From Lentzea sp. NBRC 102530 (GTDB taxonomy: Bacteria; Actinomycetota; Actinomycetes; Mycobacteriales; Pseudonocardiaceae): a DNA stretch of 64,000 nucleotides. Both the position numbers and the translations under genes were made by a program. Below, one piece after another: positions 1-8,570 of this stretch (position 1 is the stretch's first letter; the number at the start of each line of letters is the position of its first letter). The notes beneath the pieces were generated by a model. That model searched no databases. It was not told the origin of the DNA and was given only the letters and a program-made list of their open reading frames with translations. The stretch is from assembly GCF_030269365.1 (NCBI RefSeq), contig NZ_BSTF01000005.1, forward strand, positions 186,001 through 250,000, given 5' to 3'.

Positions 1-234
1 CCCGGACACGGCGAACTGAGACGCCCGCCGCGGCAATGTCACGCTCTGTCGCAGCGTGCTCAGGGGCGTGTCGCCGCCGCCGAAGAACGACGACCCCCGC
101 TGAGCCGGACCGGGATCACCGGGCCCCGGATACCCCTGGCCCGTGTCGTACCGCAGCACGATCGGGGCGCCCGCGACCACGAGCCAGCCGGTCAGGCCCT
201 GCTCGGCGGCGCCGTTGACGATGAGTTCGGTCAT
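1..234 (-). CDS. partial gene; N-terminal beta-sandwich-like domain (unrecognised)
   Basis: This minus-strand reading frame begins with ATG at 234 and runs off the left edge of the window, giving 78 codons without a stop. The visible protein starts MTELIVNGAAEQGLTGW and continues with a Gly/Pro-rich segment and a GSSFFGGGDTPLSTLRQSV stretch. The pattern N-G-x-x-E-x-G-L-x-G-W resembles the start of carbohydrate-binding-module or F-box-associated-like beta-sandwich domains in secreted bacterial proteins, but no signal peptide is visible. No clear Shine-Dalgarno site precedes the start. Function is not assigned, and another start further upstream cannot be excluded. Confidence 0.45.
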   Translation of the reverse strand, partial: MTELIVNGAAEQGLTGWLVVAGAPIVLRYDTGQGYPGPGDPGPAQRGSSFFGGGDTPLSTLRQSVTLPRRASQFAVSG

Positions 235-517
235 GCGACCGATCCGAGCAAGCGGGGCCGTCCAGGACGGATCAGGAAGTCGAATCAGGCGTGAACGGAA
301 GGCCACAAGGGGGGTGAGCGAGCCTCACGAAGGCCTCACCACTGCCCCAGGAGGATGATGGTGACAGAACAGACCGTATGAGAAGGCCGACTGGGTAGTC
401 GCCGGGGCGCGCGGATCGTATCCTGGAAGGTGACGTCCCCAGGGGTGGGTCGTCCGCCGGGTTCGGCGGAAACCGAAAACACCCGGCGCCCGCGACCGCT
501 GTGCCGGAGGAGGAACG

Positions 518-916
518 ATGCCACTCTCCGAGCACGAGCAGCGACTGCTCGACCAGATCGAGCGCGCGCTCTACGCCGAGGACCCGAAGTTCGCATCTAC
601 CGTACGGGGCGCCAAGTTGCGGCGGCCGTCCAAGCGACGCCGCGTGCAGGGCATCGTGTTGTTCGTGGTCGGCGTGGCCGCGCTCATCACCGGCGTGATG
701 CTCCCGCAGCTCTCGATCGCCAGCATCCCCGTGGTGAGCGTCTTCGGCTTCCTGCTCATGTTCTTCGGTGCTCTCATCACCCTGACGACGTTGCGTCGCG
801 GTGACCAGGTCGCCGAGGGAGCGCAGGAGGACGGCGGCAAGCCCGCGCGCAGCCGCAGCTCGTTCTCCGAACGGATGGAAGAGCGCTTCCGTCGTCGCTT
901 CGACGAAGAGCAGTAA
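518..916 (+). CDS. DUF3040 family membrane protein
   Basis: A 132-residue protein of the actinobacterial DUF3040 family. The N-terminus MPLSEHEQRLLDQIERALY is the family signature: a short amphipathic segment followed by a basic stretch (KLRRPSKRRR). Two membrane segments follow at roughly residues 45-65 and 70-90, then a charged, Arg/Glu-rich cytoplasmic tail. A GGAGGA Shine-Dalgarno site sits just before the ATG at 518. In other actinobacteria a DUF3040 gene lies near mraZ and the dcw cluster, as here. The biochemical role is unknown. The 280 bases upstream hold a small inverted repeat (GTGAG/CTCAC near 316-330) but no promoter I can name with confidence. Confidence 0.85.
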   Translation: MPLSEHEQRLLDQIERALYAEDPKFASTVRGAKLRRPSKRRRVQGIVLFVVGVAALITGVMLPQLSIASIPVVSVFGFLLMFFGALITLTTLRRGDQVAEGAQEDGGKPARSRSSFSERMEERFRRRFDEEQ

Positions 917-926
917 CCCGCAGATC

Positions 927-973
927 CAACGCGACGGGCCCGCCCCCTGATGGGGAGCGGGCCTGTCGCGTTG
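927..973. terminator. bidirectional terminator hairpin
   Basis: A long, nearly perfect stem (CAACGCGACGGGCCCGC paired with GCGGGCCTGTCGCGTTG) lies between the convergent DUF3040 and transglutaminase genes, 10 bases from either stop. It is the right shape and place to end transcription from both sides, although it lacks a strong U-tract, as is usual in high-GC actinobacteria. Confidence 0.75.
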
Positions 974-982
974 AGCAGGAAC

Positions 983-3529
983 TCAGACCCCGGCCGGCTC
1001 GCGGTCCGGCACGTCGGCCACCGGCGCGGGTGCCGGCTTCAGCACCGACTTCGGGAACAGCTTCGCCTTCCACGACAGCGGCGCGTTCTGCCGCAACGAC
1101 TGCCGCACCGCCTCCAGAGCCGCGGGCAACGCCGGGTCGGCTGCTGGGTTCGGGCTGTACCAGGACCGCTCGATCGCCCCGATCACCGTGCGCAGGCCGT
1201 CCTTGCCCGCGTCGTCGAGGTTGTGCTCGCGGGCGAGGCGGCGGGCCGCGATCCGGATCGTCTCGGCGGACGGCACGGGCGCGCCGCGGTCGATCGACTC
1301 GGCGAGGAGCTCGCTCCAGGCAGCCGACGCCGCGTTCGGGCCGAGCCCGATGACCTCGCGCAACCGTCCACGCCGCCGCAGCTCCCGCACGGCCGCGGGG
1401 GTCGCCGCGATGAACAGCAGCAGCACGACCGCCATGACGACGTACGACAACCAGGCCACCGCGAGCAGCACCACCACCGCCCACAGCACGGCCGAGATCA
1501 GACCGCCGTAACGGCGCAGCGGCACCAGCCACGACTTCTTCCGGACCCTCGTCGTCGCCCCGTCCTGGCCCGGCTCGTTCCAGTTCGGCTGGTTCCCCGG
1601 TGGTCCGTCGGGCGGGACGACCGTGCTGGCGACCCGGCGCCGGAACAACTGGAAGGCCAGCGCGACCACGACGGCGCCGCCCAGAGCCCACGGGACCCAG
1701 TCCTTCGACGTGTCCTCCGCGGTCGCGTCACCGATGGCGGCGGCGTCTTCCGTGCCGTCGGGCGAGGTGGAGGCCTGCGCCGAACCCGTCACGGACGGCG
1801 CCGTCGTCTCGGTCTGCGTCTCGCCGGTCGGCAGCTCCTCCTCACCCTGGGCCTCGTCGCGCAGGTACGGCGGCACGATGCCGCGCCCGTCGTCGACCGG
1901 CGTCGGGTCGAACGTCATCCAGCCGTAGGTCGGGAAGAAGATCTCGACCCACGCGTGCGCGTCCTCCGTGCTGATCGTGCGGTAGCTCTGATCGGGCGAC
2001 AGCACACCGGCGGTGAAGCCGATCGCCACCCGCGACGGCAGCCCCACCACGCGCGCCATGGCGGCCATCGCGGAGGCGTACTGCTCGCAGAAACCGACCT
2101 TGCTCCTGGTCACGAAGTCGGTCAGCGCGTCTCTGTTGACGTCGCCCTGGGTCTTGAGCTCGTACTTGAACTCCGGGCCGTGGAAGAAGTCGGTCAGCCT
2201 CTCGGCCTTGTCGAAGTCGTTGGTGGCGCCCTCGACGATCTTCTTCGCGAGGTCCTGGACCTCCTGCTCGACGCCGTTGTACCCGTAGTACTCGCGGTCG
2301 ACCGCGTTGGCCTGGGTCGGGGCGAGGCGCAGCGACTTGTTCGTCGGGACCGACAGCACCGTGTTGATCTCGTACGGTTCCGGTTCGCGCTCCTGCTGGG
2401 AGTAGATCACTCCCTTCTTCGGGTCGAACTGGTACTGGTCGTCCGGCGTCTGGATGGAGCGGACCTTGCCGTAGGTCGGCAGCCAGTAGCTCCGCCAGCT
2501 GCGCGGCTCGATGCTGATCGTGACGGAGTTGCCCTCGCCCCGGTCGCCCGCCTGGGGCGGGAGTTCACCGCGGGCGGCCGAACCGCCGGGAGGCGAGCCG
2601 CGTTCCCAGCCCTTGTTCGGCACGTACTGCGCGAGCGTGGACGCCCGCATGTACACGGGCTCCTCCTTCGGCATGCCGCGCACGATGAACACCTCGGCGG
2701 ACTGGCCGCGGTTCAGCATGCCGCGCAACGACGTCATCTCGCTCAGGCCGATGCCGCCCCGGCCGGGGCCCAGCGAGCCGCTGCCGGGCAGCCGCCCGAC
2801 CGTGCCGACGAACGTGAACGCCGCGCCGACCACCAGCGCGATCACCATCGAGATGGCCGCCACCGACGTCGCCGAACCGCCGGACCCGCTGGCCGAGCCG
2901 GACCCGAGCCTGCCCCGCCACGCCACGTGCCGGTGCTGGCCGTCGACCGCGAGCAGCATCGCGAACGCCGCCGCGCCCAGCACGAACGTCCAGAACGGCA
3001 GCATCTCGTCGGCGAGCGACGCGGGCACCGCGAACACGCACAGCAGCACCAGCCCGGACGCCGCCGGCGCCGCCGCGGCCACCGCGAGCGTGTCGACCAG
3101 GATCGCGACCAGGCCGATCGCGAGCACCACGAGCGCCTGGATCGCCGGCGACGCGTGCACCGGCGGAACCCCGGTCTGCACCTGCGCCACCGACTCCGCG
3201 AGCACGTCGCCGAGCTCGCCCAGAGCGTCGGGGCCGGGGATGAACAGGAAGATGCCCGACCGCGTGTGCAACGCGGTGAGCAGGCACAACAGCACGAAGA
3301 CCTGGGCGACCGCGACCAGCGGCGGGGTCAGCCGGGTCGCGCGCAGGAAGGCGCCGGTCACGGTGATCGCGACGATCATCACGCCGATCCGGACGAGCCA
3401 CAGGTCGCCCTCGATCACCCCGGACAGCGCGGTCGACGCGCACAGCACGGCCAGCGCGGCGATCCACGGCGTCGCCGAGGTGAACCACTCCGGTTCGGTG
3501 CTTCTGGCAGGAGCGGAACGGCTCCCCAT
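983..3529 (-). CDS. transglutaminase-like membrane protein (DUF3488 / TgpA-type)
   Basis: An 848-residue membrane protein of the TgpA type. The N-terminal third has several hydrophobic segments (DUF3488). An extracytoplasmic transglutaminase core follows, with the Cys-His-Asp triad visible: Cys in VGFCEQYASAMAAMAR (about residue 480), His in EDAHAWVEIFF (about 524) and Asp in FDPTP (about 540). A further membrane segment and a DUF4129-like C-terminal region complete it. The ATG at 3529 lies one base after the stop of the DUF58 gene, so the two are translationally coupled. An earlier in-frame start would overlap the DUF58 gene by 180 bases and is not believable. The trio MoxR-DUF58-transglutaminase is widespread and is thought to act in envelope protein processing or complex assembly; the substrate is unknown. 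Confidence 0.88.
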   Translation of the reverse strand: MGSRSAPARSTEPEWFTSATPWIAALAVLCASTALSGVIEGDLWLVRIGVMIVAITVTGAFLRATRLTPPLVAVAQVFVLLCLLTALHTRSGIFLFIPGPDALGELGDVLAESVAQVQTGVPPVHASPAIQALVVLAIGLVAILVDTLAVAAAAPAASGLVLLCVFAVPASLADEMLPFWTFVLGAAAFAMLLAVDGQHRHVAWRGRLGSGSASGSGGSATSVAAISMVIALVVGAAFTFVGTVGRLPGSGSLGPGRGGIGLSEMTSLRGMLNRGQSAEVFIVRGMPKEEPVYMRASTLAQYVPNKGWERGSPPGGSAARGELPPQAGDRGEGNSVTISIEPRSWRSYWLPTYGKVRSIQTPDDQYQFDPKKGVIYSQQEREPEPYEINTVLSVPTNKSLRLAPTQANAVDREYYGYNGVEQEVQDLAKKIVEGATNDFDKAERLTDFFHGPEFKYELKTQGDVNRDALTDFVTRSKVGFCEQYASAMAAMARVVGLPSRVAIGFTAGVLSPDQSYRTISTEDAHAWVEIFFPTYGWMTFDPTPVDDGRGIVPPYLRDEAQGEEELPTGETQTETTAPSVTGSAQASTSPDGTEDAAAIGDATAEDTSKDWVPWALGGAVVVALAFQLFRRRVASTVVPPDGPPGNQPNWNEPGQDGATTRVRKKSWLVPLRRYGGLISAVLWAVVVLLAVAWLSYVVMAVVLLLFIAATPAAVRELRRRGRLREVIGLGPNAASAAWSELLAESIDRGAPVPSAETIRIAARRLAREHNLDDAGKDGLRTVIGAIERSWYSPNPAADPALPAALEAVRQSLRQNAPLSWKAKLFPKSVLKPAPAPVADVPDREPAGV

Positions 3530-3530
3530 C

Positions 3531-4805
3531 TCAGCCCACCTCCGAGCGGAACGACGGACCCCGGGTTCCTGCCGAGGCGCACAACTCCTGCCACACCTGC
3601 TGCATCGACGCGGACGGCTTCGCGATGGCCACGCCCCAGCCCGCGCCCGCGAGCAACCGCCGGGCGTCCTCGGGGTCGGGAGCGGCCTGGGCCCCGTTGT
3701 CACCGCCACCGGACCAGGCGTTCACGTCGAGCAGCACCGCGAGACTGCGGGTGCCGCGCGGCCGGTACCGGATCAGCTCCTCCGCCGACGCCGGGGACAG
3801 CCCGCCCAGCACCGCGATGACCTCCTGGCCCGCGCCGGGGTCGGTGCCGCCGCTCAGCTCACGGCGGTGCGAACCCTGCAACGCCGCGAGCGAGTCCAGC
3901 ACCACGTGGTCGCTGTGCCCGCCGTCGGACGAGCCGCCCGCGAGCACCCGGCCGTCCTCGGAGACCAGGCGGACCTGGTGCCCGAAGTGGTGCAGGTGCA
4001 GGCAGATCGAGGCGGCGAACGAGATCGCCCACTCGAGGGACGCCGTCGGCCCGCTGCCCCGGTGCGCGTGCACCCGGTGGTCGATCAGCACCGTCGTGCC
4101 GCCGCGCCACGGGCGTTCCTCGACGCGCACCATCAGCTCGTCGCGCCGGGCGGTCGACCGCCAGTGCACCTTCCGCAGGTCGTCGCCCTGCCGGTACGGC
4201 CGCACGACCGCGTCGTCCTCGCCCTGACCGGCGCGCAACCGCACCGAGCCGTCGTCGCCCGCGCCCATGCCGGACCCGCCGGGCAACCCCGCCAGCCGCA
4301 CGACCCTGGGCACCACGACGAGGCGTGACCGGCCGGCGAGTTCGCGGTCGAACTCGGCCAGGCCGAACGGGTCGGTGATCCGCGCCATCAGCGGCCCGAC
4401 CTGCTGGATCCCGCGCATCACCGGCTTGAGCGGGTAGCGCAGGGACGTCGGCGTGTTGCGGGGCAGCCGCTCGACGAGGAACCGCGGCCGCGCGCCCAGG
4501 GCGTACGGGACGGTGTCCTCCAGCATCAGCCCGCCCGTGGGCAGCCGGCCGGTGCTGCGCAGGTCGAGCTTCACCTCGGACGCGGCGCCGACCGGCACCC
4601 GGCTCGGGGCGAGGTACCGGGCGGCGTGCAACCCCACCCGGGCCCTCGTCGCGAGCCACGCGGCCAGCAGCGGGAGCGCGATCACGAAGGCCGCGACCCG
4701 CAGCAGGTCGCGCTCGTTCAGCACGGCGGCGCACACTCCGGCGGCGAACCCCGCGGCCAGCAAGCATCTTCCGCGCGTGGTCAGACCGGAGAGTGCGGTG
4801 CGCAT
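3531..4805 (-). CDS. DUF58 domain protein
   Basis: A 424-residue protein with two N-terminal membrane segments (about residues 12-50) and a DUF58 domain. The family signature is visible in DPFGLAEFDRELAGRSRLVV and in VRPYRQGDDLRKVHWRSTAR (about residues 190-215). A von Willebrand A-like C-terminal part follows. ATG at 4805 lies two bases after the moxR stop. The longer frame upstream overlaps moxR and is a shadow. DUF58 proteins are typical partners of MoxR AAA+ ATPases and presumably act as the effector or scaffold; the exact function is unknown. Confidence 0.87.
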   Translation of the reverse strand: MRTALSGLTTRGRCLLAAGFAAGVCAAVLNERDLLRVAAFVIALPLLAAWLATRARVGLHAARYLAPSRVPVGAASEVKLDLRSTGRLPTGGLMLEDTVPYALGARPRFLVERLPRNTPTSLRYPLKPVMRGIQQVGPLMARITDPFGLAEFDRELAGRSRLVVVPRVVRLAGLPGGSGMGAGDDGSVRLRAGQGEDDAVVRPYRQGDDLRKVHWRSTARRDELMVRVEERPWRGGTTVLIDHRVHAHRGSGPTASLEWAISFAASICLHLHHFGHQVRLVSEDGRVLAGGSSDGGHSDHVVLDSLAALQGSHRRELSGGTDPGAGQEVIAVLGGLSPASAEELIRYRPRGTRSLAVLLDVNAWSGGGDNGAQAAPDPEDARRLLAGAGWGVAIAKPSASMQQVWQELCASAGTRGPSFRSEVG

Positions 4806-4807
4806 CG

Positions 4808-5860
<1,053 letters not shown>

Positions 5861-6271
5861 TAAACCTCCAGCAGCCGTGTCCGGAACACGGACGTGTGAG
5901 CGTTTCACGCAGTGTGTCAAACCACGGCTAAGCGCCGTTACCCGAAGTGTGAACCAGCGAGCGTCCAGTGGTCGGATCGGGCGCACACCGGCAGGCCGGG
6001 GTCACCGTGACCATTTCGTCACCACGGTAGCGGGTGGCACCGACAGCTTCGGACCATGACCCGTGGACACCCATGCCGTCCGCCTTCGCTCGCGTCGGCC
6101 GGACCCCTGCCGAGTGCCCCGCACCTGCGGGCTCGAGCGGGTTCGCGCCACCTCTGTCCACCTTCCCCCACCACCCCGCCGTCACACGCCGTTTTCCTGG
6201 ATTTTTCTAGGCCGTTCGAGTGCTTATTCGCCGCTGAACCCTCACCCGCCACGGTGGTGCCGCACGAGTTC
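5861..6271. other. moxR-mraZ divergent intergenic region, left part
   Basis: This non-coding stretch separates moxR from the mraZ control region. Its codon patterns do not support a gene on either strand. It contains an A/T-richer patch around 6190-6235 and a C-rich run near 6165-6178 that reads GTGGGG on the minus strand. The moxR promoter must lie here; I could not identify it with confidence. Confidence 0.5.
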
Positions 6272-6298
6272 CCCCACCGTCCCCCCACGCCGCCCCAC
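6272..6298 (-). promoter_or_regulatory. candidate second, inverted MraZ-box array
   Basis: On the minus strand three GTGGGG units lie at 6298, 6288 and 6277 (10- and 11-base steps). This is the same unit and periodicity as the MraZ operator at 6360-6399, but in the opposite orientation and pointing toward moxR. The reading as a second MraZ site is inference. Confidence 0.35.
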
Positions 6299-6353
6299 GG
6301 CGTCTACCTGCACAAACGAGTTTCGACATGCTGCGCAAACACCTCTTTCAACG

Positions 6354-6399
6354 TTGACTGTGGTGAAAAGTGGGGTACTGTGGCGGCCGGTGGGGCAGA
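6354..6399 (+). promoter_or_regulatory. mraZ promoter overlapped by MraZ operator repeats
   Basis: A promoter TTGACT (6354-6359), 16-base spacer, TACTGT (6376-6381) is overlaid by four direct GTGG repeats spaced exactly 10 bases apart (6360 GTGGTG, 6370 GTGGGG, 6380 GTGGCG, 6390 GTGGGG). MraZ is known to bind tandem TGGGN/GTGG-type repeats with 10-base periodicity upstream of its own gene and repress it. The position across the spacer and -10 element fits autorepression of the dcw operon. Confidence 0.8.
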
Positions 6400-6447
6400 C
6401 GGGGGCTCCACTGCCGGTCTCGTCGCCCGGCAAGGGAGGTGGCTGCC

Positions 6448-6879
6448 GTGTTCCTCGGCACTCACTACCCGCGCCTCGACGACAAAGGTCGGCTGACACT
6501 GCCTGCGAAGTTCCGGGACGAACTGGCGGGAGGTCTCATGGTCACCAAGGGCCAGGACCACTGCCTGTACGTGTTCCCCCGGGCTGAGTTCGAGCAGATG
6601 GCGAGGAAGGTCGCCGAGGCGCCGTTCACCAACGACGCCGTACGCGCCTATCAGCGGTATCTGTTCGCGGGTACGGACGAGCAGCGTCCGGACGGTCAGG
6701 GCCGCGTCCTGATCGCACCGGAACTGCGCCGGTATGCCGGGTTGACCAAGGAGTGCGTGGTCGTCGGCGCGTTCACCAGGTTGGAGATCTGGGACGCGGC
6801 GGCCTGGCAGACCTATCTCGACGAGCACGAGGACGGCTACGCCACCGCTCGCGAGGAGGTCATTCCGGGCGTCTTCTGA
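6448..6879 (+). CDS. mraZ: transcriptional regulator MraZ
   Basis: A 143-residue MraZ protein, the usual family length. It contains two SpoVT/AbrB-like double-psi swapped-hairpin repeats: residues about 5-50 ([17 protein letters not shown]) and 75-125 ([18 protein letters not shown]). The start is GTG at 6448 with a GGGAGGT Shine-Dalgarno site seven bases upstream; the longer frame from 6370 would begin inside the promoter. MraZ binds the repeats at 6360-6399 and controls the dcw cluster. It is the first gene of the mraZ-rsmH-ftsL-ftsI unit. Confidence 0.95.
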   Translation: MFLGTHYPRLDDKGRLTLPAKFRDELAGGLMVTKGQDHCLYVFPRAEFEQMARKVAEAPFTNDAVRAYQRYLFAGTDEQRPDGQGRVLIAPELRRYAGLTKECVVVGAFTRLEIWDAAAWQTYLDEHEDGYATAREEVIPGVF

Positions 6880-6959
6880 TGGCGGTCAGCCGAGCAACAG
6901 GCCGGATGTTCCACACGCGATTCGGGTGCCGTGAGGCCTCGGTCCGCTCGACTATCGGC

Positions 6960-6985
6960 CCTGGCGCACCTTCCCCGGCGCCAGG
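6960..6985 (+). other. hairpin in the mraZ-rsmH spacer
   Basis: CCTGGCGC and GCGCCAGG form an 8-bp stem with a 10-base loop midway in the 167-base spacer between mraZ and rsmH. No U-tract follows, so it is more likely an mRNA processing or stability element than a full terminator. No promoter is obvious in the spacer. Confidence 0.4.
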
Positions 6986-7046
6986 TTCGACGGGCGGGCG
7001 GGGACCTGACGTCACCCGAAACGCGCATTAAGGGGAGTAGAGGGAC

Positions 7047-8000
7047 ATGGATCAGCCGCGGCACGTTCCGGTGCTGCTGGACCGCGTCCTGGAACTCTTC
7101 GCTCCAGCGCTGCACGGCAAGCCTGCCATCGTTGTCGACACGACCCTCGGCATGGGCGGCCACTCCGACGCGCTGCTGAGCGCGCACCCGGAACTCACCC
7201 TCATCGGGCTCGACCGCGACCCGCAGGCCATCGAGATGGCCGGCAAGAGGCTCGCGCGGCACGGTGACCGGGTCAAGCTCGTCAACGTCACCTACGACCA
7301 CATCGACGAGGCCGTCGAGGACCTCGGGTACTCGCGGGTCGACGGCGTGCTGATGGACCTCGGCGTCTCCTCGTTGCAGCTCGACGAGGAGGAACGCGGG
7401 TTCGCGTACTCCAAGGACGCCCCGCTCGACATGAGGATGTCCAAGGGCACCGGCATGACGGCCGCGGACGTGCTCAACACGTACTCGCACGGCGACCTCG
7501 CGCGGATCCTCTCGACCTACGGCGAGGAGCGGTTCGCGGGCAAGATCGCCTCGGCGGTGCTGCGCGAACGCGACAAGGAGCCGTTCACCAACTCCGGTCG
7601 GCTGGTCGAGCTGCTCTACGCCGTCGTGCCCGCGGCCTCGCGGCGCACCGGCGGGCACCCGGCCAAGCGCACGTTCCAGGCGTTGCGGATCGAGGTCAAC
7701 GGCGAGCTGGAGTCGTTGCGGCTGGCGCTGCCCGCGGCACTGGGCGTGCTCGGCGTCGGCGGGCGGATCGTCGTGGAGTCCTACCAGTCCCTCGAGGACC
7801 GGATGGTCAAGCAGGCGTTCGCGGAGCTGGCGAAGTCGAAGACCCCGCCGGGGCTGCCGGTCGAGCTGCCGGGCCACGGGCCCGAGATCAAGCTGCTGAC
7901 CAAGGGCGCCGAGCTGGCGAACGAGCAGGAGATCGAGGACAACCCGCGTGCGGCGCCCGTGCGCCTGCGGGCGGCGGAGCGGATCGGAGAACCGAGATGA
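7047..8000 (+). CDS. rsmH: 16S rRNA m4C1402 methyltransferase
   Basis: A 317-residue RsmH (MraW) protein that methylates N4 of C1402 in 16S rRNA using S-adenosylmethionine. It has a Rossmann-type core beginning with [15 protein letters not shown], the SAM-binding [16 protein letters not shown] (about residues 28-43), LIGLDRDP, and [19 protein letters not shown] (about 107-125). The C-terminal [10 protein letters not shown] motif is the actinobacterial form of the family signature. ATG at 7047 follows an AGGGGAGTAGAGGGAC leader with a good Shine-Dalgarno site. Its stop overlaps the ftsL start in ATGA. Confidence 0.96.
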   Translation: MDQPRHVPVLLDRVLELFAPALHGKPAIVVDTTLGMGGHSDALLSAHPELTLIGLDRDPQAIEMAGKRLARHGDRVKLVNVTYDHIDEAVEDLGYSRVDGVLMDLGVSSLQLDEEERGFAYSKDAPLDMRMSKGTGMTAADVLNTYSHGDLARILSTYGEERFAGKIASAVLRERDKEPFTNSGRLVELLYAVVPAASRRTGGHPAKRTFQALRIEVNGELESLRLALPAALGVLGVGGRIVVESYQSLEDRMVKQAFAELAKSKTPPGLPVELPGHGPEIKLLTKGAELANEQEIEDNPRAAPVRLRAAERIGEPR

Positions 8001-8569
8001 CGGCACCCGCACGCGTCGGCGGGCCGTCGCCGCGCGACCCGTCCAAGGACAAGCGCGAGCAGGAGGACAAGGCTCGCCGCCGCTCGGCCGGTGCCGAGCG
8101 CGCCTACGCCCGCCGGGCCCAGCGCGCCCAGAACCTGCGGGGCGGTTCGGCCGCGCCGCAGCAGAAGGTCGCGTCCAAGGCGCCTTTCGTCGTGCTCGTG
8201 ATGCTCGTGCTCGGCGCGGGCGTCGCCGGGATCCTGTACTTCTCGACCCAGGCCGCCGCCGACACCTACCGCCTGCAGGAGGCGCGGGCCGAGGCCGAGC
8301 GGCTGACGTTGCAGATGGAGCAGCTGCGCCGAGAGGTGGCGTTGCTGGAGTCGCCGACCGACCTCGCGCGCCGCGCGGGCGAGATGGGACTCGTCGAGCC
8401 GACGAACCCGGCGAGGCTGCGGCAGAACCCGGACGGCTCGATCGAGGAGTTCGGCAAGCCGAGCCCGGCGACCAAGTCGACGCCGCCGCCCCCGCCGTCG
8501 TCGGAGAACCCGCCGCCGCCCGCGGGCCAGCAGCCCCCGGCCGGTCAGACGCCTCCGGCGGGCGGCTGA
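7997..8569 (+). CDS. ftsL: cell division protein FtsL-like
   Basis: A 190-residue bitopic membrane protein in the FtsL position. A long basic cytoplasmic N-terminus (residues 1-58) is followed by one membrane segment (about 62-84) and a periplasmic coiled coil (about 90-120, [20 protein letters not shown]). The C-terminal 50 residues are rich in Pro and Gln ([13 protein letters not shown]). It starts at the ATGA overlap with rsmH. In the divisome FtsL joins FtsQ/FtsB and activates FtsWI. The assignment rests on position and architecture, because FtsL sequences diverge strongly. Confidence 0.88.
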   Translation: MTAPARVGGPSPRDPSKDKREQEDKARRRSAGAERAYARRAQRAQNLRGGSAAPQQKVASKAPFVVLVMLVLGAGVAGILYFSTQAAADTYRLQEARAEAERLTLQMEQLRREVALLESPTDLARRAGEMGLVEPTNPARLRQNPDGSIEEFGKPSPATKSTPPPPPSSENPPPPAGQQPPAGQTPPAGG

Positions 8570-8570
8570 G

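Noticed and set aside
950-3820. Long plus-strand open frames (about 900 codons) opposite the transglutaminase and DUF58 genes
   Set aside because: They encode Arg/Gly/His/Pro-rich sequence typical of the antisense of high-GC genes, with no domain pattern, and they cross several real minus-strand gene boundaries.
8458-8568. Pro-rich 3' end of ftsL as a separate repeat element
   Set aside because: The CCG/GCC-rich run is in frame and encodes a Pro/Gln-rich tail common in actinobacterial FtsL proteins; no independent element is needed.
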